A DNA stretch of 64,000 bases. Source: Lasiosphaeris hirsuta (taxonomy: Eukaryota > Ascomycota > Sordariomycetes > Sordariales > Lasiosphaeriaceae). The stretch covers positions 1,736,001 through 1,800,000 of the forward strand of contig JAUKUA010000002.1 of the NCBI GenBank assembly GCA_030549175.1, given 5' to 3'. Position numbers and translations under genes: made by a program. A model generated the notes under the pieces. That model did no database searches, was not told where the DNA came from, and saw only the letters and a program-made list of their open reading frames with translations. Shown here piece after piece: positions 32,792 through 43,440 of this stretch. Position 1 is the first letter of the stretch; the number at the start of each line of letters is the position of its first letter.

Positions 32792-33599
32792 GGGAGCGGG
32801 GGAGAGCGCGCCGTAGGGCTTGAGGAACGTGCAAATGGTGGAGGAATGAGAGCGAAACGATGGAACTAAAAGGGGAAAGGGGAGGAAAGGGGGAAACAGA
32901 GGGAAAAGGAGGGAAAAGGAGGGAAAGGAGCAACATTCTGCAGTCTGCGCAACAAGGAGGCACGTGATGTGCGAAATTGGCTTAACACCCCACTAACAGC
33001 CACATCGTCACGGCCTAACAGTGCCTTGGAAGGCACCCCGAATACCAGCCCCTGAATAACACACCGCAGTAAAATGGCTATTTGCAATGATTTGGAGCCA
33101 TGGATTCGATCCATTCTGGTGGAAGCCGTCCAACGCTACCACCCTGAAATTAAATTCCTCAGACAACGGCTCGCCTAGCTTTTCAATTGTGGTGTTACCA
33201 CTGTTAGTCAACTTAAATACAATACAATCAACCCTTCAAATCCACGACGGCTCGAAGAACTATGAACGAAGCTGGGGTCGGGAAATACGTTACATGTGAA
33301 AGGAAGCTGGAAAAGTGGGACTGACAGGGAGTCACGCTTTGGATGGAACCAAAAGCCCACGCAAAAAAAGGGGGACCAGTTACGAGCAAGGAACGTACGC
33401 GAAGCTCCTACGGAAGAAGAACCGTCAGATACGTATATTTATATATAAGCTTGTATCGGCCTGGGCTTCAAATCACCGTTAACTCGATACCACGTTCTAG
33501 CCGCAAATAGGAAGCTGTCATAAAGGGTGTATCTTGATGATATTCTGGAGCCGTAGATAGATACATAGTTAGAGGATAGCGATTAGGACTGGAGACTTG
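32792..33599. other. Intergenic upstream of the hydrolase-ZZ gene
   Basis: No gene seen. 32860-32930 is a purine-rich tract (GGGAAA-type repeats on the plus strand), so it is pyrimidine-rich in the sense of the minus-strand gene and close to its start; it may be promoter sequence. Confidence 0.4.
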
Positions 33600-33900
33600 A
33601 ACAAGATAACTACTCTGGCCGTAGGCTTTCGGCTAAGAATATCATGAGGACCTGGAACAAAGAGGTAAGTTTGTAGTATTTCTTAAACGCTACGAGGTCG
33701 CCGGACCTGTCACCAATCGAAAATGCCCGAGTTTCCCCTAACGACATCGTCAATAAGATCGTAAGGCTGGTCTCGACGACTGAAGACATATTCTCTATAA
33801 CAAAACAGGCTTGAGATGACTTACCATCGTCTTCAATAGATTCCTGGGTCCGGTAGGCCCGTCAGCGGCATAAAGGTTATGTAGAGGGTAGTGGAAAATA
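33600..33900 (+). pseudogene. Tc1-type transposase relic
   Basis: The frame around 33680 reads RSPDLSPIENA, the hallmark SPDLxPIEN block of Tc1-mariner DDE transposases. Further on, in another frame, come DDLPSSSIDSWVR and ARQRHKG, matching the usual LPxxxIxxxVxSMxxRxxxVI stretch that follows. Stops and frame changes abound and the first half of the protein is absent. An acidic run (DPDAEGEDDPDW) near 33980 may be a separate tail. Confidence 0.6.
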
Positions 33901-34139
33901 GGTTACAAGAGAGCGACTGCCTCGCAAGGATGGGAAAGAAATAAGCCCTAGCAGATCAAATCACAGGGCCACGATTCGGATGATCCTGACGCAGAGGGCG
34001 AAGACGATCCTGACTGGCCTGATCAAGACCGATTGGAGGATTAGTTATAAAAATGAACTGGTGCCGCTAACCCAGGATAAAAAGCAGCGCCTCCAAATCT
34101 CGGAGTTCCACCCCGGGACACAACACCCCAAGTCAATAA

Positions 34140-34399
34140 TGTCACGGCAGGGTAGGATAAAGAGAGACAAGGGTGTAAGTACCTATCCTTGATTATGGGG
34201 GAAAATGCTAAGGAAAGAGAAGAGGAAGAAGAGCAGGTGGTTGCCAGGCCCAGGCCTTTATAGGAGTTCTGGGTAGCTCAGACCACTTGCCCGTTTCCAG
34301 TGAATGGCTTGGTAGCCCACATTGCCAGTGAATGGCTATCTTCGAGGTAGAGTGGGTTTACGTGACGGTGTGTGGCTTGTGGTTGTCACGGCCGTCACA
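34140..34399 (-). mobile_element. Solo LTR (260 bp) with 5-bp target duplication
   Basis: Starts TGTCACGGCA and ends GGCCGTCACA on the plus strand; in its own orientation it is TGTGACGG to GTGACA. It is flanked directly by AATAA at 34135-34139 and 34400-34404, a target-site duplication. It matches the LTR at 2685-2941 in inverted orientation. A solo LTR arises when the two LTRs of a full element recombine. Confidence 0.85.
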
Positions 34400-34404
34400 A
34401 ATAA

Positions 34405-35203
34405 ATTCAATCGCAGAGCCATAGCAGTGTGTAAATAGCTTCAATTATGGTTATGGTGGTAGTGAAAATTGTTAGTGTAATATAGCCAACTATTAGTAAA
34501 TGTTAAAAAACAAGTCAAACTGATTTCGCACACCACCTAGGGAGACAAGGCTCTGCAGACAATTACGTGTCAGACCGCCACCTTTTTCAGCTGAGGGGTT
34601 TGCCGTCAGTGGCAGGCACAGTGCCACAGTGCTTGGATTAACAAAGACATTGGCTTCATCACTGCAGGGAAATGGGTAGCCCGCCACTGCATGGGCCTCG
34701 GCGGCTCTCCCGTGCTTGTCTCACTCTGTCGCACACGAAACTGTGAAGCTGGCTGCAGAACGAGGCTAGGGGTCTCGCCCCATCACAGCTCTCTGCTAAT
34801 AAACGGCGGCTTTTCCACGGACTTCTGCCCAGGGAAAGGTTTAGGCAACCGCGCTGCTGCAGCCCACGCCCACACACTTTCGTCCGCGTGGTACCTTTTC
34901 GAATTTCGTAAGGAACGATTCCAAGTCGCATTCCTTTGACATTCTAACAGGGAGCAACCGCTCGCCATCTTCCTCACGTCAATCTCTAAAAGATGTCATG
35001 ATCGGATTCGATTGCGAAGTGATGGTAGCTTCTCGTGGCCACGGTATATATGCTCGACTACGAACTAGAATATTTAGGTAAAGCACCGACGCCCGCTTTC
35101 TGCCTGTACACCACCTGTCATCGAAGGTCAGAATATGTAATCTCAGTAAGTGCAACGTGCCCCAAGGTCAGCATCAATCACTCCTGATGCCCAGCTGCCC
35201 CGG
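34405..35203. other. Intergenic, no gene recognised
   Basis: AT-rich first half, mixed second half. Short frames only; no motif identified. Confidence 0.35.
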
Positions 35204-35932
35204 CTAGTCCACGACGTTTACCGGATCCCGATACCGTCTCTTGTACTACTCCATCATCTCCCTCCTAAAGCTCTCCCGGAGCAGCCCCAGCCATCCCTGG
35301 TAGTAGCCCTGGACCAGACGCTACATTAACTCTCCCTCCTTCCTTGCCGGGAAAGTGTACGGTAGGCTACCAAATTCACTCCGGCTGTCCACCATCTCAA
35401 ACCATATGGTGACACGAATCACTCGCCGCCACGCCCCACCCTCTCGCCCACTCGACCCCGAGGCCCCAGCCGCCGACCGCCGACCCTTCATCGCTTCTGT
35501 AAGTGGTAGCATGTCCCACCGCGCCGACCGTACGGCCCCGCCCTCGACGCCCCCCAGCCGTAGCACAGAGAGCAGGCCGCCGCCACTATTCTCGCCTATC
35601 TTAGCGGCCGTGGTCCGACAGCCAGGTATCTGGGTGTACTTGCAGCCGTGGTAGTTGGCCCTGACGCGCTGATTAAGCGACACGGCTACGATGCCGTGTA
35701 GGCATGCCTCGAGGTTGCGCATGAAGAGTACCAGAATAGGCTCAGTCGGCTTGTCTTGTAGGGTGCCGACGGTAGCTCTGCTGTCTGTGCCCTGACTCCC
35801 CCGTAGAATACGCTTGGGCGCTGGTTGCGGCTGGCCCCGCTGACCTCTGGCTGCGAAGCTTGCGTTCAGCCCTAACGTGGTGTTGCTTACGATCGACGAG
35901 TTGCTTTGCCGGCTACCGAGAAAACTAGGCAT
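35204..35932 (-). pseudogene. Unknown ORF relic interrupted by TAG
   Basis: ATG 35932 opens a 203-codon frame (Ser/Arg-rich start, then ILVLFMRNLEACLHGIVAVS, NYHGCKYTQIPGCR, WDMLPLTEAMKGR, VIRVTIWFEMVDSR) that stops at TAG 35321-35323. The same frame then stays open for 38 more codons with protein-like content (RLVQGYYQGWLGLLRESF, REMMEYKRRYRDPV) to a TAG at 35204-35206. This suggests one longer protein cut by a nonsense change. I do not recognise the family. It lies among transposon remains and may itself be from a mobile element. Confidence 0.4.
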
Positions 35933-37674
35933 GGATCAACGGGATGGTGTGTGCTCTGGACCTGGTGACGATACGGCCTAGCCATGGCGTGCTATCATCG
36001 GTATGCGTGACAAAGAGTCGCCTTCGTTTCTGGAGGAGGGTGAGTGGTAGCTCGGGCGAGTCACTAAGGCTAGTCTTTAGATATCGTCTCCTTTGTTGAT
36101 ATCGCCTATGTTAGTACCGTTAGTAACGTGGTTGCTGTTTATCTGAGTAGGTTACTATAGCTATAAGAATACGCACTATTTTAGTATCTTATCGCTATTA
36201 CTAATGATAAATATCGTCCGTACTTGGTAACTATATATTATTATTAATATCTTCTCTATATATGTAGTGTATGAGGACTTGGAGTAAGGGCTTATGATAA
36301 GTATTCGTTAAATCTTCGTACCCAGTTATCACTATTCCTAGTAGTAATAACATTTACTAGCGCGCCAAAATATGATGGCGACTTTACCTCTTATCGCCGT
36401 TTTATCTGTCCTCCTCCCATAAACGAGAGCTCGACTGGGTAATTTGTCATGGTAGCCGCTGTACAGCATGCCCGTATGCAGGCCAAGAATATTCATGACT
36501 AGGGCGCTAGAATCGTCGCACAACACAAACTGTTGAGCGGTAAGATAGCCGCCCATCAATTAACCCTTGGCTTCTTTTCGACGGCCGCATTATCTTCTTG
36601 TTGACGCTCCTCTTGTCTTTCGGGTCTTTAGCGTCTCAGATAGCCATGTGGGATAGCAATGGCACATCTTTACGCCCTAGGGGTAGCACATTATGATGTC
36701 TGACTAGTGGGAGAATCTCGCGTATGGCCGCGAACCGAGCAGCTAGATCATGGCTATCGACTTTGAGAGATGAAGGCTGATGCAGCCGGGCCCGGGCGAC
36801 TTGGTGCGGCAACGAAGCGGCCGGGCTCCATCTGTCTGGCTTATTACAATCGCTGCGTGAATAGGATGACGAAGTGGACGACAACAGTGATAGTAACAAC
36901 GACCGTAGGGATGACGATGGCAGACGCGGCGATGATGGGCTCAGGGCCAGATTGGCCGCCGTCGAGGCAATGGCGGGCGCCAAGACCAAGATGCTGATGC
37001 TGAGGCTGACCTCTGAGGCTGACCTCGCGGACTTTGGGCCAAGTGCCATGGCACAAAGCGTGTTGTCTGCCTAGTAAACCGGCAACATATAACGTCACAT
37101 TCTGTACCTAACGTTGTCCATTTTATACAGTTTCGCCCAGTTGAGACCAGTGTAATTAACCGTGTGCCAGGACGGGGAGGAGTTGGTAAGGTCCCTTCCG
37201 TGGCTTAGCAGGGGTGGGACACATCTGAGCGCCGCCTGAGCTGAGGTGAGTTGAAGGAGTTAGCCTCGGCTATAGTTACCGTGACCAAACCTGGGGCTGT
37301 GTGGCTGTGAAGATGTATGCCTGAGCCCGGATTTGAGACACCAGTCCGGTAACCGTGGTTCTGGGCAAGCATGACGGGCGCCACGCGTGTACCGTGACGC
37401 ATGGCTGAAATCCTGACATCTTTGCTCCGTTGTGAATGTCAAAAAAGTTCAGTGAAGGCGGACTCGATGGCGCTCCACAATAGCCTAAATTGAACCGCCC
37501 ACAACTCAGCGGATTGGAGGAGCTATAAAAGGCGCTCAACCCCCGTTGGAATTTCAGCGGTAGGTTCCATTTCAAGGCGTCCCCCACCAATCTCCTTCCT
37601 TGTATTTTCTCGCCCAAATCACAAAACGGCCACTCGCAGTGGACGCCGAGGTCGTGCTGAACAGCAGCATCACA
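35933..37674. other. AT-rich degenerate stretch
   Basis: 36050-36400 is strongly AT-rich with short palindromic TATA runs and looks RIP-mutated. 36874-37074 encodes a short acidic tail-like frame (DDEVDDNSDSNNDRRDDD) ending at TAG, possibly the C-terminus of a lost gene. Nothing can be named. Confidence 0.35.
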
Positions 37675-37860
37675 ATGAGTGGGCAGACCCTCGGATTTCT
37701 CTCCTTATCCCCCGAGCTCCGGAACAAACTCTACAGACTTACCTTTTGCCGCTTGAGTACCATTGAGTACAACATCGGATTGAGTGTTTAGTTCCTCAGA
37801 ACACGCCGCCAGGTCCATTCCGAGGCGCTGCCAATCCTCTACGAGGAGAACACATTCTAG
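37675..37860 (+). pseudogene. Truncated 2EXR-type protein relic
   Basis: ATG 37675 reads LGFLSLSPELRNKLYRLTFC, then TAG at 37789-37791, then in the same frame FLRTRRQVHSEALPILYEEN and TF, followed by TAG 37858-37860. The pattern LxLPxELRNxIYxL...LLRxCRQxxxEALPILYxxNxF is the start of the fungal 2EXR/F-box-like family. Only this first 60 residues remain. Confidence 0.6.
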
Positions 37861-39228
37861 TTATATATGAGTTGCTGACCCAGTTTTGGGACACCAGTCC
37901 ACCGCCAAGTACTTTCGTTTTCCTTTGCCTATATAAGCAACCGCCTTTAATAGACCTACCGAAACTAGCGCTCAGTCTTAAGGCGTAACTCTAATGTACT
38001 ATCACATCGCGTGTAGGACCTATTGGGGATGGGGGCGTAAGGTCTATGCCTATGGCGCTAAGCCAGATCGGGTAAGAGGGGCGCACCATTACCTTCGACG
38101 TCGCGTCGCGCGACGAACTGTTCCCTTTTCTCTTCCTTTCCTCCTTGTACTAGTTTTCCACAATAATAGTTAACAATTGCAGCAGCCGCATCTCTGTGAA
38201 GTTGCTCCTTCGTTACATGTCACACTTTTTGGCAAAAGGAAATCCCTCTTGCCTGCAGGCCTAATCCACAGTTGTGCCCATATGCGACATTACATGTACT
38301 CGAGTTATATTTTAAGAGAATTCTCTAACAAATAACCTACTCTAGCTACAACATTTAACTACCAACAATTAAGTTAAATAACTCTCTTTTTATATATTCG
38401 GTGCTCACGTCCTTGCTCTCTCAGCTGTAGCGGACTAAATTCAACAACTCTTTCTCTCCATTCCTCTGCGCTTGAAGTGCCAGAAACTTATTTTATAAAC
38501 CTAATGTTATGCAAAGAGTGATATGATATTGATTGATACCTAGGCAACCGGGCTCCTGCATCTTTTTGTGGGAACGGAAGCAGCGCAGTGAAAGCCAAGA
38601 ACATTATCAACTTAATTAAAGGAATCGAGTTGTCATCTCGAGGGGCTGAAAGGGTGCAGGCTTCCGCCATCGGGAATTCAAACCTATCACATCAGCACAA
38701 GGAACTGCAGGCGAGATCAAGATGGGGGTGACTATTTGCCATTCAGTTTGCTCTAGTTGGTGGGGGGCACTTAGTTGTATGAGTGACAACCTCTTTTACT
38801 TAACATGGACAACTATAGCAAATTTATACAGAAAACTGTTCGGGCGAGTGTCTTCCATGTCTGCTAATGTGTTGGGACGAGAGTTTTATGTGACCGAATC
38901 TCATACTGCAGCTCGTTATTGCCAAAATGGTTACGGAGTAATACAGGGCCAGGGAGTTTGGCAGCCCTAGCCTCTCCTTCTTTGTCAAGGTATTCACATG
39001 TGATGGAGTCAAATTGCACAAGGCTTTGGGGAGTCAGGAGGCCCGCTTATATCCCTCGTCCCTATCCCGATGCCCCTTAATACAAATAGGTAGGTACCTT
39101 AAGATCGCTCTCCCGTTGCCACTTGTATTGTTTGGCCACCTTGATGTAGTGTACTTGGATGTTCCATACACCGTACGTGCAAGTAAAAAAAAAAAAACCA
39201 GGAACAAAAACCACCACTGTGTGCTCTC
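37861..39228. other. Intergenic, decayed
   Basis: No gene recognised. CCCAGTTTTGGG at 37879-37890 matches the candidate element ends at 58458 and 59659. An A run lies at 39185-39197, just before the 3' end of the next gene. Confidence 0.35.
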
Positions 39229-41022
39229 TTATCGCAGGGTATCAATAAGGGCCAAACACCGCTGCCTCATGCGTACTCGATGCCATCCGACAACAGTGCA
39301 CAAGACAACAAGCCAGGCCACGACAGACCCGCCGAGCACCATCCAGTATTGGGCCTGATCCCGGTCGGCCTGCGTATCCGTCGACAGCTTAACCTCGACT
39401 GTATCCCAACCATGATGCGCCGTTGTAAGCCCATACAACAGACCCGCTTTGCACAGGCAGTTGCGGTAAACGCCGACCATCTGCATAACGGTGCCAGCGA
39501 TAGTCACGCAAGCAGATATCGAACCAACGGCGTAATACAGTACGCTGATGGCCCAGAGACTGCACCACCTTAGTCCCTTGGCATTGTCTGAGTCCCTGAA
39601 CTTGCGCAACGTGGGCGAGCTATGGGGTAGCCACAGGAGAATGAGAAGTACCTGGCTGATGGCGTAGGCCAGCACTGTTGCTGAGCGACAACCGACTCCT
39701 ATCTCCGGGGTCAGGTATGCGATGGTGAACGCAGACGCTAATGGGACCATCAAGATGAGGACGGCAACTATAGCTGACGGCAGCGTGCCGTGTTGTTCAA
39801 AGACATCCGAGTACTTCCCATCATCGCCGGAGAGTAGCTTCCGCGACCAGTTGCCCAGCTCACAGCGGCGCTCGCAAATCCATCGCAGCCTGTAGCCCTT
39901 GTGGGGGCTGGTGCAGCGGGCCGTGGCAGCTTCGGCAATATGCCCGGCGCCGGCGCTGAGCACCATGGAGCTCATGATGGCGACGAGGATGATGGTACAG
40001 TACCAGAGACCAAAGGCGATCGCGTGGGCAGTGTCATTGTCTCCGAACCGTGCCTGGGCGTCGATAAGGGAGTAGATAGACGCCGTGACATAAAACATCA
40101 CAGGAACGCCAACGTGGACACCGAATGGGACCAGCTGCATACAGCTCTGCTTGAGAAAGCGGTAGGCCGTGTCGGGTTGCTTCAGCTCTTCCTTTACGAA
40201 TTCAACAAAGTGCGCATCAACCTCTAGGGCGCCGACTAGTGTGATGGCGAGGGCATGCCTCTCTTTGGTCAGCCGCCAGCCGAGCGCGCGAGGGTTGCTC
40301 TTCGTCACATTCTGGATCTTTTCAAGGATTTCCCAGTCGACAAGGGCCTCATACACCGTTGCAGCGATGTAAGGGCCAGCCCATCCGAACGCAATGGCAA
40401 TGCCGACAACGGTGTCGAGGACGAGGGAGAGAAAGTAGACAACAGCCCACATCAAGGACACCCCGAGTCCTCTACCGATCCCTTCTACTGGCACGGGCAT
40501 CGTCCATTCTCGCGGGATGGAGACCACAAAACCGAGCGAAGGAACAAGGAAGCCGATCAAAGGGCCGGCCCATTGCGACAGTGATCCGATCTGAGAACTC
40601 TCCCAGCCAGGGTTGAGAATGAGGCATTTATCGAGGCTGATGGAAATGTAGTCGGCTGGTGGTAGGTACTACCCGGGCGTGTATTGTTGTCCGCACACGA
40701 ATGTCGTCTTGTTGGCAAGGGAGGGATCGCTGGCAATAAACTCGGCTCGAGCGAGCTCGCATAGTTTTTCAAAGTTCGCACCCGAGAGGTGGGCACTTGT
40801 GCCCTGAACGTTAAGGAGGAAACCAAGGCAAGGTACGGCAGTTCTCATGGCTTTATCAGTGCTATACAGGTTCAAGAAGTGAGGGTATCTCTGTTTGAGT
40901 TGACAAACCTTGGGATCACAAACGGGGAATTGCAACACTGCCGAAAAACGAGGGACAGGGAAAAGAGGTATCTTGGATAAGGTAGGGCAGTCAGGTGTAG
41001 AGTAAATATATACGTCTGACAT
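39229..41022 (-). pseudogene. Polytopic membrane protein gene with an in-frame TAG
   Basis: Frame from ATG 41022 to the stop at 39229, uninterrupted except for one TAG at 40669-40671. Codons before it (FVCGQQYTPG) and after it (YLPPADYISISLDKCLILN) are in the same frame and both look like protein, so this is one gene of about 597 codons. After the stop come several hydrophobic segments: IGFLVPSLGFVVSI, LMWAVVYFLSLVLDTVVGIA, CTIILVAIMSSMVL, AIVAVLILMVPLASAF, LAYAISQVLLILLWL, MVLGGSVVAWLVVLCTVV. At least seven membrane spans are likely. A splice event removing the TAG was sought; the only candidate intron is 43 bases and breaks the frame. The family is a fungal membrane protein of unknown function. 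TAG can come from TGG or CAG by RIP. A shortened product starting after the TAG cannot be excluded. Confidence 0.6.
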
Positions 41023-41739
41023 GCAGAGCCTCTTGTCAGCCTAAGAGGAGCACTTTGGACACATCTCCACTCAAGAGCCGATGTGATTGCGGCTGTGAAT
41101 AGCGGTGAGAATACAGTTATCCCTACTACCCACAATTAATGGTGGGGCATGCAGAGAACTTGATTCACAGGGCCCATTCTGGAGAAGGCAGCCAGTCAAG
41201 TTTGGGACTGGAGATTGCCTGACCCTAGTTGCTGGGAGCCGTTCAGCTCCGAAATCTCACAGCTCCTCAGGCCGCAACATCACTATTCGGATTCCCCTCC
41301 CCCTAAACATACAAATCTTCCCCCCCCTCGGCGTCGGCATCCTCGTGCTCCTCGTGCTCCACCCTCCCTTTAAATCCTTAAAATTCAACGTTTGATCCTT
41401 GGCCCGGCATAGTGTTGTTTTATTGCGTTAGCACTTCAAAGGCTGCGGGTTCGGCATTTCCAGAGGACAGGGCTTATGTAGTTATATCGTGTGGCAACTT
41501 CCAAGACCGCGGATTTGGAATTTCAGGGTCTGGGGCTTTCAATTCAATTGCGCGGTATATAGAAATAGGGCCTTGTTATTCAATTCAATTGTACGCAGAT
41601 TTGGCGATGTTGAAGGTGTTATTGTACACTTTTGCAGTGTCAATTGATGCATCGGTTTGACACTTTTTGTACGACGATTTTGATGGCTAGAATGCTATGG
41701 GGGTACAGCTAGGAAACGTGACCGGCAGAATGGACCAAC
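41023..41739. other. Intergenic
   Basis: No gene recognised; only short unsupported frames. Confidence 0.35.
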
Positions 41740-43440
41740 AAGTGCGCTTACATAGTGCGCGCCCATCAAGATCCCTTCTCTAAACAAGGGCAACCATCTC
41801 GGAGCACGTTCCGGACTCTCTTCACCTCCTCTGGCATGATGCGTAGTGGTCTCGGCCTCAGCACCACCGGCGTCGCCATGCCGTGCACGATCCACAACTC
41901 GTCGCCAACCTCCGTCTCGCCGGGCCCCAGACCGACGCGCATCGCAGCAGCGCCAGCCCCAGCCCCAGCAGGAGCAGGAGCAGGAGCAGCAGCAGCAGCA
42001 GCAGCAGCAAAGAACCGCGCGTTCCCAAGACGCCGCGAGAAGGACGTCGCCGTCTGCCAGTAATTCCACACGTTCTGGCGGGCGGGCGAGGGCTGCTTGA
42101 GAAAGGCGGGGACGTCCTGGATGCAGGTAATATCCGGGATTGCCGACAGGTCGAGGAGCGCCGATGGAGTCTTGTCGACGGCGGCGGTGGTGGCGGTGGC
42201 GTTGTCCGTAAGATCGAGAAAGGAAAGGCGTTCGTTGCGGGGTCGCCGTCGAGCACTGGGAACCGAAGGCGGTGGGTGGTGGCATGATGGTAGGGGGGGT
42301 GTGGCCTGCTTGTGCCGCCGACAGGGAGGGAGAGGGCAAGCTGATGTCGTGTCTCGCCGGTTGGTGGATACGTGCCTGAGGTAAGCAGTAGGAGGGCCTC
42401 CATGCCGGCGTGAATCGAGGCGAGGAAGGCGAGAAGGTTCGAGGTCTCGAACGTCGTGCTACCAACCGAATCGATGGCGGCGAGCCGGGTGGCTTTCATC
42501 ACGCGGAGATTCCCGCCACCGTCCACCGAGGCGTCGAGATGAGGCCGCTTCGAGGCCGCAAACGGACCCCTGGCGCCGTACCACGTCGAGATGGTTTCCG
42601 GACGGGTGGTGGATGTCCAGTCCAGGACCCACGACGGCAGGCCAGGTGACCGCAACCCGCTCGTGCGGCATAGAAGCTCCGCCGCGTGGCCGTGCTTGAC
42701 AAAGGCGGCGGCGTACCGCTTCGCGACCCTCTCCATTGGGGAGTCGTAGTCCGGGTCGAAGGCCGCGTCGCCTGCGTCGGATGCAAGGCTGAGCAGACCG
42801 AACAGCTTATCCACGCTACGGCTTGCCTGCGTGTGCGCAAAGACATGGAGAAGCGTCAGAAGGTTGTACAGGCACGGCCGCTGAACCGCCACGGAGCCAT
42901 GGAACCGCTCGCGCACGAGGCCCAGCGTATATGCGGGCATCTCCAGCACATGCTCCCTCTCGGCCGCTGACAGGGGCCTCGGCAAGGCCATACACGCCTG
43001 ACGGCCTTCCAGATATACTCCCATTTCACGCTCCAGTCGCCGCAGCACAGCACCAAGTCCCGCGCCAGCACGGCCTCCTGCACGACCCAGACGCGGTGGA
43101 ACCACCCCCGGTTCAGCACCTTCCTAATGTCCACCCAGACAATGATGATGATGACGGCGATGATGCGGAGGGGAGGGAGTGGTGGACCAGGGTGCCGCGG
43201 AGGGGGGAGGGATCTTTGCTGGGGCTGAGCTCGAGTAGGCGGAAGTTGCGGTAGGCGAGGGGTTTGTACCGGTACCTCACGTCTTCTTCGGGCCCGTCGT
43301 ACGGGGCGGCGGAGCGTTTGAATATCTTATTGCGGAGCTTCTGAAGTCGCTTCAGAGGTCTCTCTGTGACTGGGTGGCCCGCTGGTGCTGCTGATTGTGC
43401 CGGAAGGACCGGAAGCAGATCCCTCACCGAGATGTGGGGA
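41740..43440 (-). pseudogene. HET-domain gene missing its HET core
   Basis: The N-terminal lead is normal for this family: YRYKPLAYRNFRLLELSPSK then LRGTLVHHSL. The next residues should be the HET core (YxALSYVWG to LWIDAICIxQ), but the reading passes through a Ser run (GAT/ATC-type simple repeat at about 43139-43170) directly to DIRKVLNRGWFHRVWVVQEA, which lies after the core. About 100-150 residues are therefore missing. A frame change near 43010 follows, then a long well-preserved part: PLSAAEREHVLEMPAYTLG, VDKLFGLLSLASDAGDAAFD, LPSWVLDWTS. The C-terminus changes frame again around Pro and Ala codon runs (42000-42290) and ends near 41740 with GDELWIVHGMATPVVL, the usual terminal block. The gene cannot make a working HET domain. 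Confidence 0.7.
41983..42009 (+). repeat. AGC-type trinucleotide repeat in the HET relic
   Basis: AGC/GCA units, giving an Ala run in the decayed minus-strand frame. Confidence 0.8.

Noticed and set aside
40669..40671. Programmed readthrough or selenocysteine at the TAG of the membrane-protein gene
   Set aside because: TAG is not a selenocysteine codon and similar TAG breaks occur in plainly dead genes nearby, so mutation is simpler; readthrough remains untested.
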